Below, piece after piece: positions 44,806 to 57,319 of a stretch of 64,000 nucleotides of DNA; the first letter of the stretch is position 1; every line of letters begins with the position of its first letter. The translations under genes and the position numbers were made by a program. Below the pieces are notes generated by a model, which worked only from the letters and a program-made list of their open reading frames with translations, was not told the DNA's origin and ran no database searches. The DNA comes from Ligustrum vulgare. Its lineage: Eukaryota; Streptophyta; Magnoliopsida; Lamiales; Oleaceae. Location of the stretch: assembly GCA_963555705.1 (NCBI GenBank), contig OY743190.1, positions 16,871,491-16,935,490 of the forward strand. Direction: 5' to 3'.

Positions 44806-46660
44806 ACTTAATTAGGGTACGCCGGTCCCCCGCGCCCCATTTCCCACTCGCATCTTTCATGAACTAGAATTACACCCATTCTTTCTTAAAAACTTGGGAT
44901 ACATAACTTTTGAACAAACTTGCACCTTGACACATTTCTTCCATTTAAAAACATTTGACTTCTCAATTTCGATGCCAATGCATGCTTGATGATGCAATGA
45001 CATGATAATGTGCATGCTTGAACATTTCCTTAAATATACATACTTGCATACGGTAAACCAAAGCATTAGAATTTCGTAATTAACACGAATGTCAATTAAA
45101 CACATAATTCCACATTGAACATTCAACTATGCTGAGAGGAGGGGAAGTTTACTTACCTGACGTCCTTAGTAGTTACTGTTATCTTGATTTGCAAGTGAAA
45201 GAGTCTCAGATGCCCGTGACGTCAATGTACCAATTCTCCTAAATTATTTTCATCCATTCATACAATACAACCTTTAGTTCGAAACCAAAATTTAACTCCT
45301 AACCAAGGTTAAAACTTCAATTTAATATATAATTCAGACCAAACGGAACCTTAAGCCATGTCTAACACATTTAACACCATATTCGAAATGAACAATCAAT
45401 TCAATACACAATATATAAGTTTTATTCATCTTTTAGTTCAAACTAAAATTCAAAATTACATTACCTAACTTTACAAAATTTCTCAATTAAAATTCTAATT
45501 ATTCATAGTAAAAATTTCGGAAATATGATTGTAAACTGAAGATTTACCACTATGGATCAATATTAAATTTAACATTGCTAAAATTTGAAATCTGCAAATA
45601 ATTTATAAACCCAATTTTCATATCATAACTCAACCATTACCAAACAATTAATTAATTCATAATCCCATCAAATATGAAATATTCACATACTTCAATAAAT
45701 ACGACTTTTAAATACTTCTAACTAAAGTTAAAACTTCAATTTAACCTAATGTGACCTTACATTAACACTAAAGCACATAAAACCAGTTAAAACACCTTTC
45801 ATACTCCCAATTCTAAAAACATTACATTTTAAATCCTTAAAAAGCATAGGAATGTAAGATTATAAATAATGTCTCAATTTAAAATAAAATCAATTAAAAT
45901 AACCTGCATTAATAAATTCCAAAAATCTGAAATTCTAACTTTAAGTTCCAAATAAACTCTTAAATCTAAAAATTACAAATTCCAATCCAAAAGTTAAGAT
46001 TTAAACAATTAACTAATCTCATAAATTCGAAATCCTCAAATTTACCCAAAAATAACAGAAGCTTAATTAAATTAACTCAATTTAAACAGGGTAATTTTCA
46101 CAAATTCTAAATATGAAAAATTATCACTACAAACTTTAACCTAGTTAACTAAGCCGCAACATTATCATTACACATATATATATATATATATACACATACA
46201 AACACACACATTGTCCAACATCTCAAATTAGCAACTTAAAATTCAAAAATCTGAACAAACCCATAATCTGAAATTAATACCTAAGGATGATATTTACATC
46301 AATACATATATAAACATTACCCAATTCTCCAAATTTAACAATTATAATTCGAAAAATGCAACTAACTTAAATCTGAAAATATGAAAAAATCTTTACATAT
46401 TTACACACACTCAACATATATACACATATATACACACATTGACATCAACATAGGCTTGTGTGTGTTTTCGTGAGTGTAAACCGTGTGCGCTCGCGTGAGT
46501 GGGTGTTTTGTGTGTGCTGTGGGCGTGCGGTTATGGGTGGAACCCGAATAGGTGTGTGTGCGTGAGAGGGGAAGGGGAAGGGAGTCTTACCGCCGGTGGG
46601 GTGGTGGTCGGCGTCGCCTGGAGAGGTTCGGTGAGGGCGAGAGACAGAGAGAGCCGAGAG

Positions 46661-46661
<1 letters not shown>

Positions 46662-46746
<85 letters not shown>
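46662..46746. repeat. (GA)n microsatellite
   Basis: About 40 GA dinucleotides without interruption. In LTR orientation this is (CT)n, at the place where the 22935 LTR copy has a non-perfect CT-rich block (23345-23460). It creates meaningless Arg-Glu and Ser-Leu repeat frames. Confidence 0.97.
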
Positions 46747-46750
<4 letters not shown>

Positions 46751-47143
46751 TTAGGGTAGGATTTTAATTTTAATCTTTCAAAAATTGCACATAAGTCCCT
46801 CAATTCTCCTCTTTAGTACAATTAAGTTGATAACTTCCAGATAAGGCCTAAAGTGTCACTAAGCTTTCCCCCAACTTTCTATTTAACACAATAAATAAAA
46901 AAAATAGCATGTTTAGGTAATAAAACAATTAATCACATAAAATTGCACGTAAACTATTAAAATGTACAATTTATAAACTTTTAATTGGTACATTGATCGA
47001 GACGGCATTCAAGTCCTTCCACTGCAAAATAATTCAAATTATCGACATTAAAAAATATCATTAAATTTAAAATTTTTAATAACATTAACATAAATATTAC
47101 ATGAAATTTAAAATTGCACGTAAAAATGAAAAGCGGTCTTACA

Positions 47144-48047
47144 ACTTATTATTTTCCATCTAAAAACTATGCATTCGTTTATCGTTATTTAAACTATGAA
47201 CTTCTTCAAATTATTTCTCTCATGCAACAGTTTTTTTATCCATTTACGATATAATGATGTACTTTTATTATCTAATTCTTATACGAATGTTGCGGATTAC
47301 TTTGATTTTGGTGATCCTATATTTAATTATGAAAATTGCGGGACCTTTTTTTGGTATGCGGAGCGTATGGGAAAATAATATGACCTTTTTTATGATTCAT
47401 GTTTGACGTTCTTTTGATATTTTATTTGTCATTTTTTTTTACTATTCAAATATTACTATACAATAATTTTTAATATTTATAGTTTACAATTTTATTTTTT
47501 TTTAAACTATATGGATTAAATTCCATATATAAATGATTTTCCTATATATGACTTATTATTTTCCATGTAAAAACTATGCATTCGTTTATCATTATTTAAA
47601 CTATGAATTTCTTCAAATTATTTCTCTCATACGACAGTATTTTTTATCCATTTACAATATAATGATGTACTTTTCTTATCTAATTCTTATACGAATATTG
47701 CAGATTACTTGAATTTTGGTGATCCTACATTTAATTGTGAAAATTGCGGGACCTTTTTTTGGTATGCGAATCGTACGAGCAAACAATATAACACAAATAA
47801 GCAGAAATATTCAATCTATTGTATTCACTCTATTTATATCATTATACATATATTTGTTCTTATAAAAAATAGAAAAATATTGTAATCGTAATTATACTAG
47901 AAGACATGATAATCGTGCAACGCACGGGTGAAAATACTAGTATACTTACTATATATATATATATAAAGGGAGAATATTAGATTAATGTGAATGCAAAGTG
48001 GCTTAGAATGAATGCAAAATTTGGATAGACGTGAATGCATTTATTGT

Positions 48048-48086
<39 letters not shown>

Positions 48087-48297
48087 GGGGGGGGGTAAAT
48101 ATTAAACAATGGTTAATATTTTTTTAATAATTGTACAAAGATTATATGATATAATAATTTCTTGAACTTCAATATTGTTCAATTGTCGTATATTTGATGA
48201 GTTAAGATTAGACATATATTTATAGTTTGTTGTGATTTTTGAACGAAAATTGAGAAAAAGTTCTACATGTGAGGCAAATGCAAAAATTATAATAAAT
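47144..48297 (+). repeat. Direct duplication, right copy, with Helitron 3' end
   Basis: Collinear with 40243-41340. It contains two exon-like blocks, 47291-47375 (YFDFGDPIFNYENCG, FFWYAERMG; the first Cys of the motif changed to Tyr) and about 47702-47775 (DYLNFGDPTFNCENCG, TFFWYANR). The Helitron 3' hairpin CGTGC-AAC-GCACG (47914-47926) is followed by GGTGAAAATACTAG ending at 47940, then T. A (GT)n(G)n tract of about 45 bases lies at 48051-48095. Confidence 0.83.
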
Positions 48298-50569
48298 ATA
48301 TTTATATCAACAAGCATCAATATTTGTACTCATAATATTACACCTAACATGATATACAATTAAAAAACTACAGAATTTGTATTTATCATTCAATGAAATT
48401 TTCGATAATTTAGATTATTTATGTTGTTTTTAAATTTTAATAATTGATGTAATAAAAAAATATTTTGTATCTTTTGTATTTGTTTTTATTATATATAATC
48501 ATTAGATTTTATGAATCTTTATCTATATTGCGAATGGTAATTTCAATTCATCACATTGGTCGCCGAACAAATACTAAAATTAAAATTCAATGTTTCAATA
48601 AAATTTACAGAAATCGATTTACGTTAATCAATGATACCCTAACAAAATAAGTATCTACAATACCAAATTCAAAACGAAATGTTTAATAAATGAGCACATG
48701 ATACATCATAAGAAAGATGGTTGAATTTGGAGTTCAACGCAAAAAACGAAGTGCAATTCGGAGTTGTAGATCAGAAGTTATGCACGTTTGAAGACAATGA
48801 CATGTAAATCAAATACGGAATGACTAAATCGAAAGAAAAGTAAAATTTGAGGACTGATCTGCAAGAAAATCTAAAGGTAGGGATGTTATTCCCAAAAAAA
48901 TGAACGTTAGGCTGTTTTTCCACAATGAGTGTCAAACGTATGGACGTTTTGTGCCAATTATTTTTATTGAAAGAAAGAAATGGATTAAAAATGGAATTGG
49001 ACAAAAATGCCCTCATGTGTTACTATTCAATTTTAATTTAATGGTGAAATATAATAAGAAATGTAAAGGTTAGGACGTTCAGCGTCAAAAATCACAACGT
49101 TGTGATGTTTTACACAATACATATCAAAGGTAGGGACGTTTTGTGCTATTTACCATTTTCTAAATATATATTGTTAGTAAATATTAGAATAAATTAAGCC
49201 TCTGTTCAGCAACTACTTCGAGGTAAAATGTGTGGTTGAAAAATAATTTTGAAAAAATATGTGATTAAAAAGTGGGTTAAAAAATGTGCTGCTTATAAAT
49301 AATTTATAGAAAAAGTTATTAAACGAATGTTAATATTGAAGAGTTAAATCTTTGATTTTTTTAGTTAATAATATTAATAGAATGATTAATATTTTTTAAT
49401 CATTCTTAATTTTAATAATTTTTTAAAGATTACATGGTATAATTTCGGTATAATTTCGTAATCTTCAACTTTACTGGATTGCTGTATCATGATAATCGTG
49501 AGATTTTCAAAATTATTATTTTGACTACTTATTTTTGTAAATAAAGTTTTATTGGTTAAATTCAAATATTTTGATTATTTCCTTTTTAATTATTGTGATT
49601 GATGTCTTTGAAAGAAAATTAAAAAGTGCGTTAAATACAAGTGGCAAATGTAGAAGTTATGAGAAATATCCTAAAACCTTTCACATGCATCAATATTCGT
49701 GCACATAATATTACATCAAATATGATATACCATTAAAAAACTACTAAATTTACATTTTTATTGAAATATTAATAATTCATAAAAATTATTAAAATCAATA
49801 ATAATTTATTATTTAAATATATAAATTGAAGTTTACCATTTACAGAAATTTTTAATAATTTGAATAATTTATGTTATTTTTTAAATTATAATAATTATTG
49901 TACTAGAAAATTCTTTTTTATGCATTTATATATGTATTGATTATGTATAAGCACTAAAATTTTACAAATACTTATTGAAATCGATATGGATAATAACTTT
50001 GTGCATCGCACGGGTGAAATATTATTACACAAATTATAAATTATTACGAATATATAAAGTTTTTCTCATCCCTTTAATATATAAAGAGAAACAATCCGGG
50101 AGAAATTATGTGTATATTCTTGACAATTTTTTAAGTTATATTTTTTATCCCAACTTAAAATTAACAAAGATTTTAGCTAAATATCTATTAAATAATATTA
50201 ATTTATTTTTTTATTGGAAAAATATATTAATTAGCATATAATAAATATGAATTTATCTCTCTCTTTTTAACGTTGAAAGAGAAATTATTTTTTTTTCTAT
50301 ATTTTCTAATACATTCTTAATTTATTAAATTAAAATGCATGTTTTAAGATTTTAAGAAAATAAAATAATATATTTTATAAATCTCATACAAAATATTTAA
50401 TTACATTAATGTTATTGATGATGCGTTGAATGCATTTGTTGACGTGTTTAGTGCACTGGGAAGTGAAATTGAAATTATTAAGGATGATTAATTTTAATAC
50501 TTAACAATTATGTGTTTAACTAAATTTTGAATTTTTTGAAAAAAAAATGAATGATAATTAATGATTGAA
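48298..50569. other. AT-rich intergenic DNA with Helitron-like remnants
   Basis: No gene is recognised. A hairpin TGTGCATCGCACGGG followed by TGAAATATTATT at about 50000-50027 resembles a Helitron 3' end whose CTAG has decayed. The words CATCAATATTCGTGCACATAATATTACA (in two parts at 49687-49715) repeat with changes at 48316-48345. A stretch at 48850-49150 repeats GGTAGGGACGTTTTGTGC-like words three times in degenerate form. Confidence 0.55.
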
Positions 50570-50660
50570 AGTAAGGTCAATGTAAGTTAGCTCGAGACAC
50601 CCCTTACCAGATAGAACACTTGAGTTCGAGTCTATAGGTAAGTTGAATTGAGATTTGGAT
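50570..50660 (+). repeat. Possible tRNA-derived SINE fragment
   Basis: GTTAGCTCGAGACACC followed about 30 bases later by GAGTTCGAGTCTA resembles the A and B boxes of a tRNA-type RNA polymerase III promoter, as in plant SINEs. The gypsy insertion at 50661 interrupts it; after the insertion the sequence goes on as CTTTTTATATATATG, compatible with a short T-rich tail. Confidence 0.35.
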
Positions 50661-50838
50661 TGTAACGACCAAGAATTTTTACGCAATTAATAATTATTTT
50701 AATATTTAGAAAATCGTGTCGCTACTATTTCACCAATTATTTTGAAGTTAACGCCGCGACGTGTTCGTCTAGCCAAGTCGAGAAATGTTAAATTCATTCG
50801 ATTTTAAATTAAATGTCCAAATTTCTAAAATTATGTTA
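50661..50838 (+). mobile_element. First LTR, truncated to its initial 178 bp
   Basis: Starts TGTAACGACC (one base different from TGTAGCGACC of the other two) and follows the LTR sequence to AAATTATGTTA, then continues as interior sequence. The shared TTA at the joint is a 3-bp microhomology between LTR and interior. Confidence 0.92.
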
Positions 50839-51375
50839 CAGATTAAAGTTGCCCAAGACAGACAGAATAGTTATGCCGATCAAAGAATAAAAGACTAAAT
50901 GTTTGAGATTAGAGAGAGAGTCTTCTTGAAAGTAGCTCCTATGAAGGGTACTTTTTGTTTCGGCAAGAAAAGAGAAATTAAGGCCTCGTTTCATCGGACC
51001 TTTTGAAATACTAGAGAAGTGGATAATGTGGCTTATTGTTGACTTTGCCACCAGAACTTGCAGCTGTTCACAATGTTTTTCATGTTTCTTATTTGAGAAA
51101 GTATGTTCATGATCATAGTCATGTGGTGAATTATCAGTCTATTTCAGTTTAGAAAGATTTGACTTATAAAGTGGCACCTATGTGCATAGTAGGGAGAAAA
51201 GTTCATGTCTTAAGAAACAAAGAGATTCCGTTAGTCAAAGTCCAGTGGGTTAGACATGGTAGCGATGATGCTACCTGAGAGAAAGAAAGAAGAAGAGATT
51301 CTGGTTAAATATCCAGATATCAAAGAACAAGTAAGTTTAAATTTCGAGGACGAAATTATTTTAAGGGGGTAAGGT
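50839..51375 (+). pseudogene. Duplicated 3' end of the interior (integrase C-terminus and chromodomain-like remnant)
   Basis: Essentially identical to 57767-58303. Broken frames show KVAQDRQNSYADQRIKD, VFLKVAPMKG, AVHNVFHVSYLRKYV and EIPLVKVQWVRHG, the motifs that end pol in Tekay-like chromoviruses, but with stops between them. It ends in a polypurine tract next to the second LTR. Confidence 0.85.
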
Positions 51376-53875
51376 TGTAGCGACCAAGAATTTTTACGCA
51401 ATTAATAATTATTTTAATATTTAGAAAATCGTGTCGCTACTATTTCACCAATTATTTTGAAGTTAACGCCGCGACGTGTTCGTCTAGCCAAGTCGAGAAA
51501 TGTTAAATTCATTCGATTTTAAATTAAATGTCCAAATTTCTAAAATTATGTTATTTTAATTATTTATTCAAAGTATTATTTTCAAAATCATTTTAAATTC
51601 AAATTTTTCCTTATCTAAATTATTTCAAGTTCAAATACAAAATTTAATTTTTATCCCAATATTTATTTATTCTCAAATTTATTTTTTAGTCCAATATTTA
51701 TCATAATGAAATTAATCCTACCAAAATTTTTCCACATTTCGCTTTCTCTTTATTATCCTTTCCACCCACCATTATTATCATTCCAACACCCAAACAAATT
51801 CCAGCCGTTACAAATCCCATCAGATTTCCATCATTATTATGTCTCCACTATCCTCTTTAATTGCCAAACATCAACTTCATCATCACAAATCCTCAAATTT
51901 TCTGCAACTGAGTTCCCAAATCACAGCAGCAGCCACCATCATCTCCAATCTGCAAACCACAGTCCAACCTCACAATACTGCACCAACCGTTCCATCCAGC
52001 ATCATCACCACCATCGGAATTTCCATCACTGCCAATCAGATTACTGCCAATCTGATTTCTGCCAATCAGATCACCACCGGAAATTCACTGCCAACCGTCT
52101 GCAATCACAATCCAAACCTCACTGCAGAATCTCCATCATCCAATTTAACACTGCACCATAAGAAAATCGAATTTCATACACCATAGCCATCTCAATTTTT
52201 CAACCGAAGTCACCACCCAAAACCACTCTGTACAATTTCAGTTTAGCATCGCCACCTCAACCTGCACAAATCGTCACCACCACCACCACTTTCGCCCACT
52301 GCCCAGCCACGAACCGAATCACCTCCAAACCATCATCAGCCACCACCGTGGCCACAACCTCCCCTACCACAATACTCGACAACCAACCACCCAAGATCAA
52401 TCCAAACCAAACAAACCCAAAACCCAGAATAGACAGCCCAGTAACTTACCTCGATCGCCGCCACCTACTCGCCGGAAAATCGCGATTCAAGCCTCGGTTT
52501 TACACCCATCTCGCACCCAAACCCCACAAGAACCCAGCCTACCCCACCTTCGCCGTCGGCCGCACCCTGCGCCGGCGAACCACCGGCTGGAAGGCGCCAT
52601 TCCTCGGCCGCGCCCTCCGTCTCTCGCCGCCTCGTCTCCCTCTTCTCTGATGGTAGGTAAGTGATGAAGAGAGAGAAAGATTTGATATTATATAAATTTT
52701 TAAGATTTACCTTTTAGTCCTCTAAGTATCGAACTTATTCATTTCAGTCCCCAAGTTTTTAAAACAATCAATTCAGTCCCTTTAAGTTTTAAATCTATTA
52801 TTTCAGCCCTATATTTTAATATGCGTTTTGAGTTTCAACTCAACTTTCAAAAGTATTCATTTTAGTCCCTCAACTTTCAAACGTCGATTTCAGTCCCTAA
52901 ATTGTAATTTATCATAAATTTCAAAAGACTAATTCGACTAAATCTTCTAATTGGCTAGACGAAACGTACGGAGAATAAAGAATGGAAGTCGTTTCCCGCT
53001 CAACCACACTCGTCAAGTTTAAGGTAGACTCGCCCCTATTAATTGATTTAAATTATGATTGCATGTGAATGTCATGTGACCTGTGAAGGTCATTTTTATG
53101 AAAAGAAATGAGAATGTATTTCTTCGGAAATAATGGTTGAATGTTATGTGACTTATGAAAAGTCATTTTCATGAAAATGAGCCTATATTCCCTCGTCAGG
53201 AATAATGATGATATGAGTAAGATATGAGTATGCGGGCAAGATTGGGAAAAGGCCCCTTGAGGGAGCCCAATCCGCTACAAGAAATGATGATGTTATGCAT
53301 AACATACGTGCCTCATGAGCACGAGACGAGACTACCAACACCCGATTTTCTAAAGAGCCTATGATTTTCAAAATAAGCCCCGTGCTTTAATGCACAAGAA
53401 GAGCAACCCACACCCTATGATTTCTAAAGAGCCTGCATTTATGTGTTCAATTATATTGTAGATTAATTAATTGGCGATGAGTCTACTGAGTATTTCTATG
53501 AAATGCTCATGTCTATTTTCAACAACATTTGCAGATTTCGGAGGCGGTGGCAAGTGATGGATGATGGTGGCAATAATCGTTAAATGGTTGAAAGTTTGAC
53601 TTTAATGATTTCCGTATTTTCCAAATCTTGAATAATGTCGAGAACTTCAGTTATTGAGAAATTATGACATTGTCAATTTCTGTACAATATTAATGGTTCG
53701 ATTTACTATTTTAAATTGTTTCATAAATGTTTTCAATTTTATCGACCATTACGATTAATTTAATGTTGCCAAAATGAATTTCAATTATTTTTTCCGCTAA
53801 AATATTATTCGAAGAAAAAAAATTAAATCAGAAAATGACGTGGTGAACCGGGTATACGGAACTCGGGGCGTCACA
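51376..53875 (+). mobile_element. Middle LTR, 2500 bp
   Basis: TGTAGCGACC to GGGGCGTCACA. An 8-bp inverted pair GTAGCGAC/GTCGCTAC lies at 51377-51384 and 51433-51440. A G-poor CCA/CAT-rich stretch (51750-52440), a GC-rich block (52440-52650), TTTAGTCCCT-type repeats (52700-52900) and an AT-rich end follow. It acts as 5' LTR for the complete interior. Confidence 0.95.
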
Positions 53876-53878
53876 GAA

Positions 53879-53891
53879 TGGTATCAGAGCC
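53879..53891 (+). other. Primer-binding site for initiator tRNA-Met
   Basis: TGGTATCAGAGCC, three bases after the LTR end. This is the usual primer site of plant Ty3/gypsy chromoviruses. Confidence 0.95.
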
Positions 53892-56800
53892 AGTTTGCGT
53901 TTCTGTAGACTGGTAAGTTTTCAAAAAGAGAATTTTCAAGAAACATGTTCCGTTATTAAATTATTATTAATGAAGATTGCCACTGCCATCATTCGTTCCA
54001 CCAACTCCAAGGTAAAGAAGTTTATGATGTTTAAAGTTATTTCAGTATTTCGTATACTTATTTTAATGATTTATGAGAAAGAGAAATAAGATTTATGATG
54101 TCGTTATGCTTGTCAAAACTTACTTGCTTAAATGCATGAGACTTGAACTTTTATGTTCATGAGAATTACTTGCTTAAATGCATGAGAAAGAAAGAAAGAA
54201 ATGAGTTTTGAAGTATAGCGAGAAATTTTTCAGAAAAGAAAAGAAAGAGAACGAGTGTTGAGCATAATGGGAATAATATGATTTAAGAATGATTTTATAA
54301 TAATTTTGTCCTCGAACTTAGAAATGATGAACCCTAGCTGGACTTTGCATAATTGATTTTAGACATGGCACCATTTACGAAGAGTCAACAGAAATGATTA
54401 GACAATATTTATGAAATACCTATTGTTTAGACTGACACCTCATGTAAAGATATATGACCACACTATCGACTATTGTGCCGCGCATTATGAGGCCATGACT
54501 AGTGGTTTTAGAGCAACTGTTGCGAAGATTCATTAATCACTTGTTGTCAACATTTTCATTAAATCGCCGAGAAATAGCAAGCCAGTTTTATGACGTTCTG
54601 ATGAGATGTTGAGATTATGATTGATGTGATTTTATTGAGACTTTTATGAGAAGAATTATGAAATTTGAGGTTTAAAGATTTGATATTATGTTTGAGTAGG
54701 TGGATTATTCCTCTATTTTGAGAGAAATTTATAATGTTGTTTGGGTCTTGTAATTAAGAAATTTTGGAATTATGATTTGTGGCATATATGTTATAAGTAT
54801 GACAATGAGTTGGCATTTGAGCCAATTAATGTATTGAAGGAAGTGATATTGTGATATTGGAAATTATGATTTGAAATTGTTATGTTGAGGAATGATGAAT
54901 TAATTTTTGGGATATTTTGTGGTATTGAAGTTTGTTGGAATTTTTGTCTATATTTGAATCGTGGTGGACAGATGTGGAGTATACCTACGGGTTGGATAAG
55001 TCCAAATTACAAGGGAGACTCTGCCTAGAATTTTATCATTTTGAGTTAAGAGCTTAGTGTGGTGAGCAACCCACTAAGGGAATTAAGTTTAGACTTGCAA
55101 GTTCATTTACACCGCAAGCAAGATTTAGTAAGTGATATAAAGGGATAATGAATCTTGAGACATTTTGGCTTATTCGAAATATAATCATTTTGGTAATGGG
55201 TATAGTTACATTGAAATGCTCTCCTTGTTTCACAATTTCAAGAAAAACAAGATGATGTATACAACTACTGGGATATCAAGGTATACATGAAGTGATGTGA
55301 TGAATTGATGCATACATTGGGAAATGTCAAGTTATATTTTGAAAGATAGTGAAGACAAGTATTATGACGTGATTGGGAAGAATCTTAATTATTCTTGGGA
55401 ACGAATTGATTGTTAGTTGGAAATGATCACTTGTATTGAAGAATATTATAAACTATGAAGGTATGCGATAATACTGTTGAATTATTTTGGAAGTTGATTT
55501 GGTAGATGATGTGTTAAAGATTTGGTTATTTACAAGTAATATGATTATTTGGAAAGTCAATTGTCATAAATGAGAGATATTAGAAATATTTTATAGTGAG
55601 ATGCCTTAAAGGAATAACCATTTATTCGAAGTGAGATTTTGGGGACATATGATTGAATGTTTGAGATTATGTGAGACAATGATGATGGTCATAAGGTCGT
55701 TTGAATATTAAAGGTACAAGAGATAATTATAAGGAATAATGCTATTGCTCTTATGGTGAGAACTGAAGGTGACGATGTACTGAGATTATGAAGTAAGTTG
55801 ACTTTTCATGAATCAGTTATGTTATATTTTGTTCAAAGTAGAATTCGAAGAAAGGTGAGTATCAGCCATGTAAATGAATCAGGGTTTCCTCGTAATGTGA
55901 ATGATTCACCGATGTACTTTTAGATTTCATTTATGATATTAGAAGATCACGAGATAAATTGTTGGATGAAATTGATGAAAGAAATTTTTATCAGGTCCTA
56001 GATTGGTACAAGTATTGCAGCGGTAATGCATTTGATCGGGGAAAAGTTTATGATGAGATCATACATTGAAATTTTGGAAATTGTTACCAATCGTATCTTG
56101 GTTCGAAAATAAGAAATGAACTTTTATGTATTTGTCCTTGTGGATAGAATTTGTGGAAATGAGGATAAGACTTCACAGTGATGACTTATTATGGTGTAGT
56201 GTGCAGAAAGAGTGACATATGGCAGAATCCAAGATTTATTTAGTTTGAGAGATTGATATAAAATCTTAACGAGCAGATTGACGTATAAGGTTCACGTGAT
56301 AGATATGATGGTTATTATATTGTAGTCTTAGAGAGATTGGTATGTTTTAATTGAGGTCATATGATACGATGATAAGTGACATGTTACATGATTACTCAAA
56401 AAAAAAAAAAAAATGGTAACTAGACGGTTAATGGATTTTATGACTATCCCGTGAATGAATTATGTGAATATGTTGAGTAAATTGATCTTAATTTGATGGT
56501 TATTGAATTTACGGTAAAATGTTACCTACGATTGGGAATTTTCATTTTGAGACATAAAATATGAGTTTATTTGAAGTTTTGGTGATGCAGTTTCGATTAA
56601 TTATTATCGGTTGTGCTTTTGATGTGAGTAAATTATTTTGCTACAATAATGGAAAATCTGAGATGATCAGTTGTGTGACTTTTACTTATAATGAGATTGA
56701 ATCTTTGGGTTAAGTAAACTTGATGAGGAATCTTATATGATTCACAGAAGTCTTGTTCAATGGTGATAGACTTAATCAGAGTATTGTTCAAATTGGGACA

Positions 56801-57319
56801 GGAATTGAAGTTTTGGGAGAACAAGGAAATTGTATCATGAACTTCAGATTGGGAAGATAGTGAGATTTCTTAAGTTTGAGAGTATCATATTTGATTCTTA
56901 TGATGATACTTTAAGTTAGTACCTTAGTCCTCAGCTAGAATGAGTATGTGATATCAAGTACTTGATGCATGATTTAAAGTATGGACTAAAGGATTTAAGT
57001 TTGAATTTCTTCAACTTGAAAATGAAGTTTCAGTCGAGTTTAGAAATGATTACGTTTGCGAATCCATTCAGAAAGATTCCGCCAAGTTTGAGTTGTACAC
57101 AATATTTTGGAATTGATACTTCATTGCTATATTTTGGGTAATATAGCAATGAATCTTCTTGATTTTTAGTTTAAGCATTTGAATGATTGATATTTGTATC
57201 GAGGATTCGATATCAGTATAGATCCTTGAAAGGTTTGTAATAGAAGGCCAATGAATGAGTATTAAAGTTGGATAATGTCGGATGATTAATCGAGTTCTAC
57301 ACAATAGCTATCAAGCGTC

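Larger units (their letters stand above)
41341..47143 (-). mobile_element. Ty3/gypsy element, minus strand, 5' LTR plus truncated interior (family F2)
   Basis: In element orientation this runs from the 5' LTR (47143 to 43927), through a primer site resembling the tRNA-Met complement (43909-43921), a decayed gag to protease stretch, a nested solo LTR (41971-43467), and protease to the first part of reverse transcriptase (41965 to 41341), where it stops abruptly against Helitron-flank DNA. The rest of pol and the 3' LTR are missing. It is the same LTR family as 22935-28218. Confidence 0.85.
43927..47143 (-). mobile_element. LTR of family F2, 3217 bp, minus orientation
   Basis: Plus-strand ends are TGTAACACCCC (43927) and GGTCTTACA (47143). 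Many words are the reverse complement of the F2 LTR at 22935-28218: CATTATATGCGGAAAT, the region of CCGC-N3-GCGG hairpins (44690-44805), the ACGTCAATGTACC words, and the block around 46990-47030. It is about 385 bp longer than that copy, partly through a large GA microsatellite. The five bases outside (ACTTA) cannot be matched because the other end of the element is lost. Confidence 0.9.

Noticed and set aside
46499..46803. Arg-Glu and Ser-Leu repeat proteins on opposite strands
   Set aside because: Translations of a (GA)n microsatellite.
50836..51051. Minus-strand 71-codon frame present twice (also at 57764-57979)
   Set aside because: Antisense shadow of the integrase C-terminus remnant, duplicated with the three-LTR structure.
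52348..52650. 100-codon Pro/Arg-rich frame in the LTR (107 codons at 59275)
   Set aside because: The two LTR copies differ by an 11-bp gain that changes the frame; GC-rich chance frame.
53183..53371. Minus-strand 62-codon frame repeated at 60121
   Set aside because: Lies at the same place in both F1 LTRs simply because LTRs are copies; no domain.
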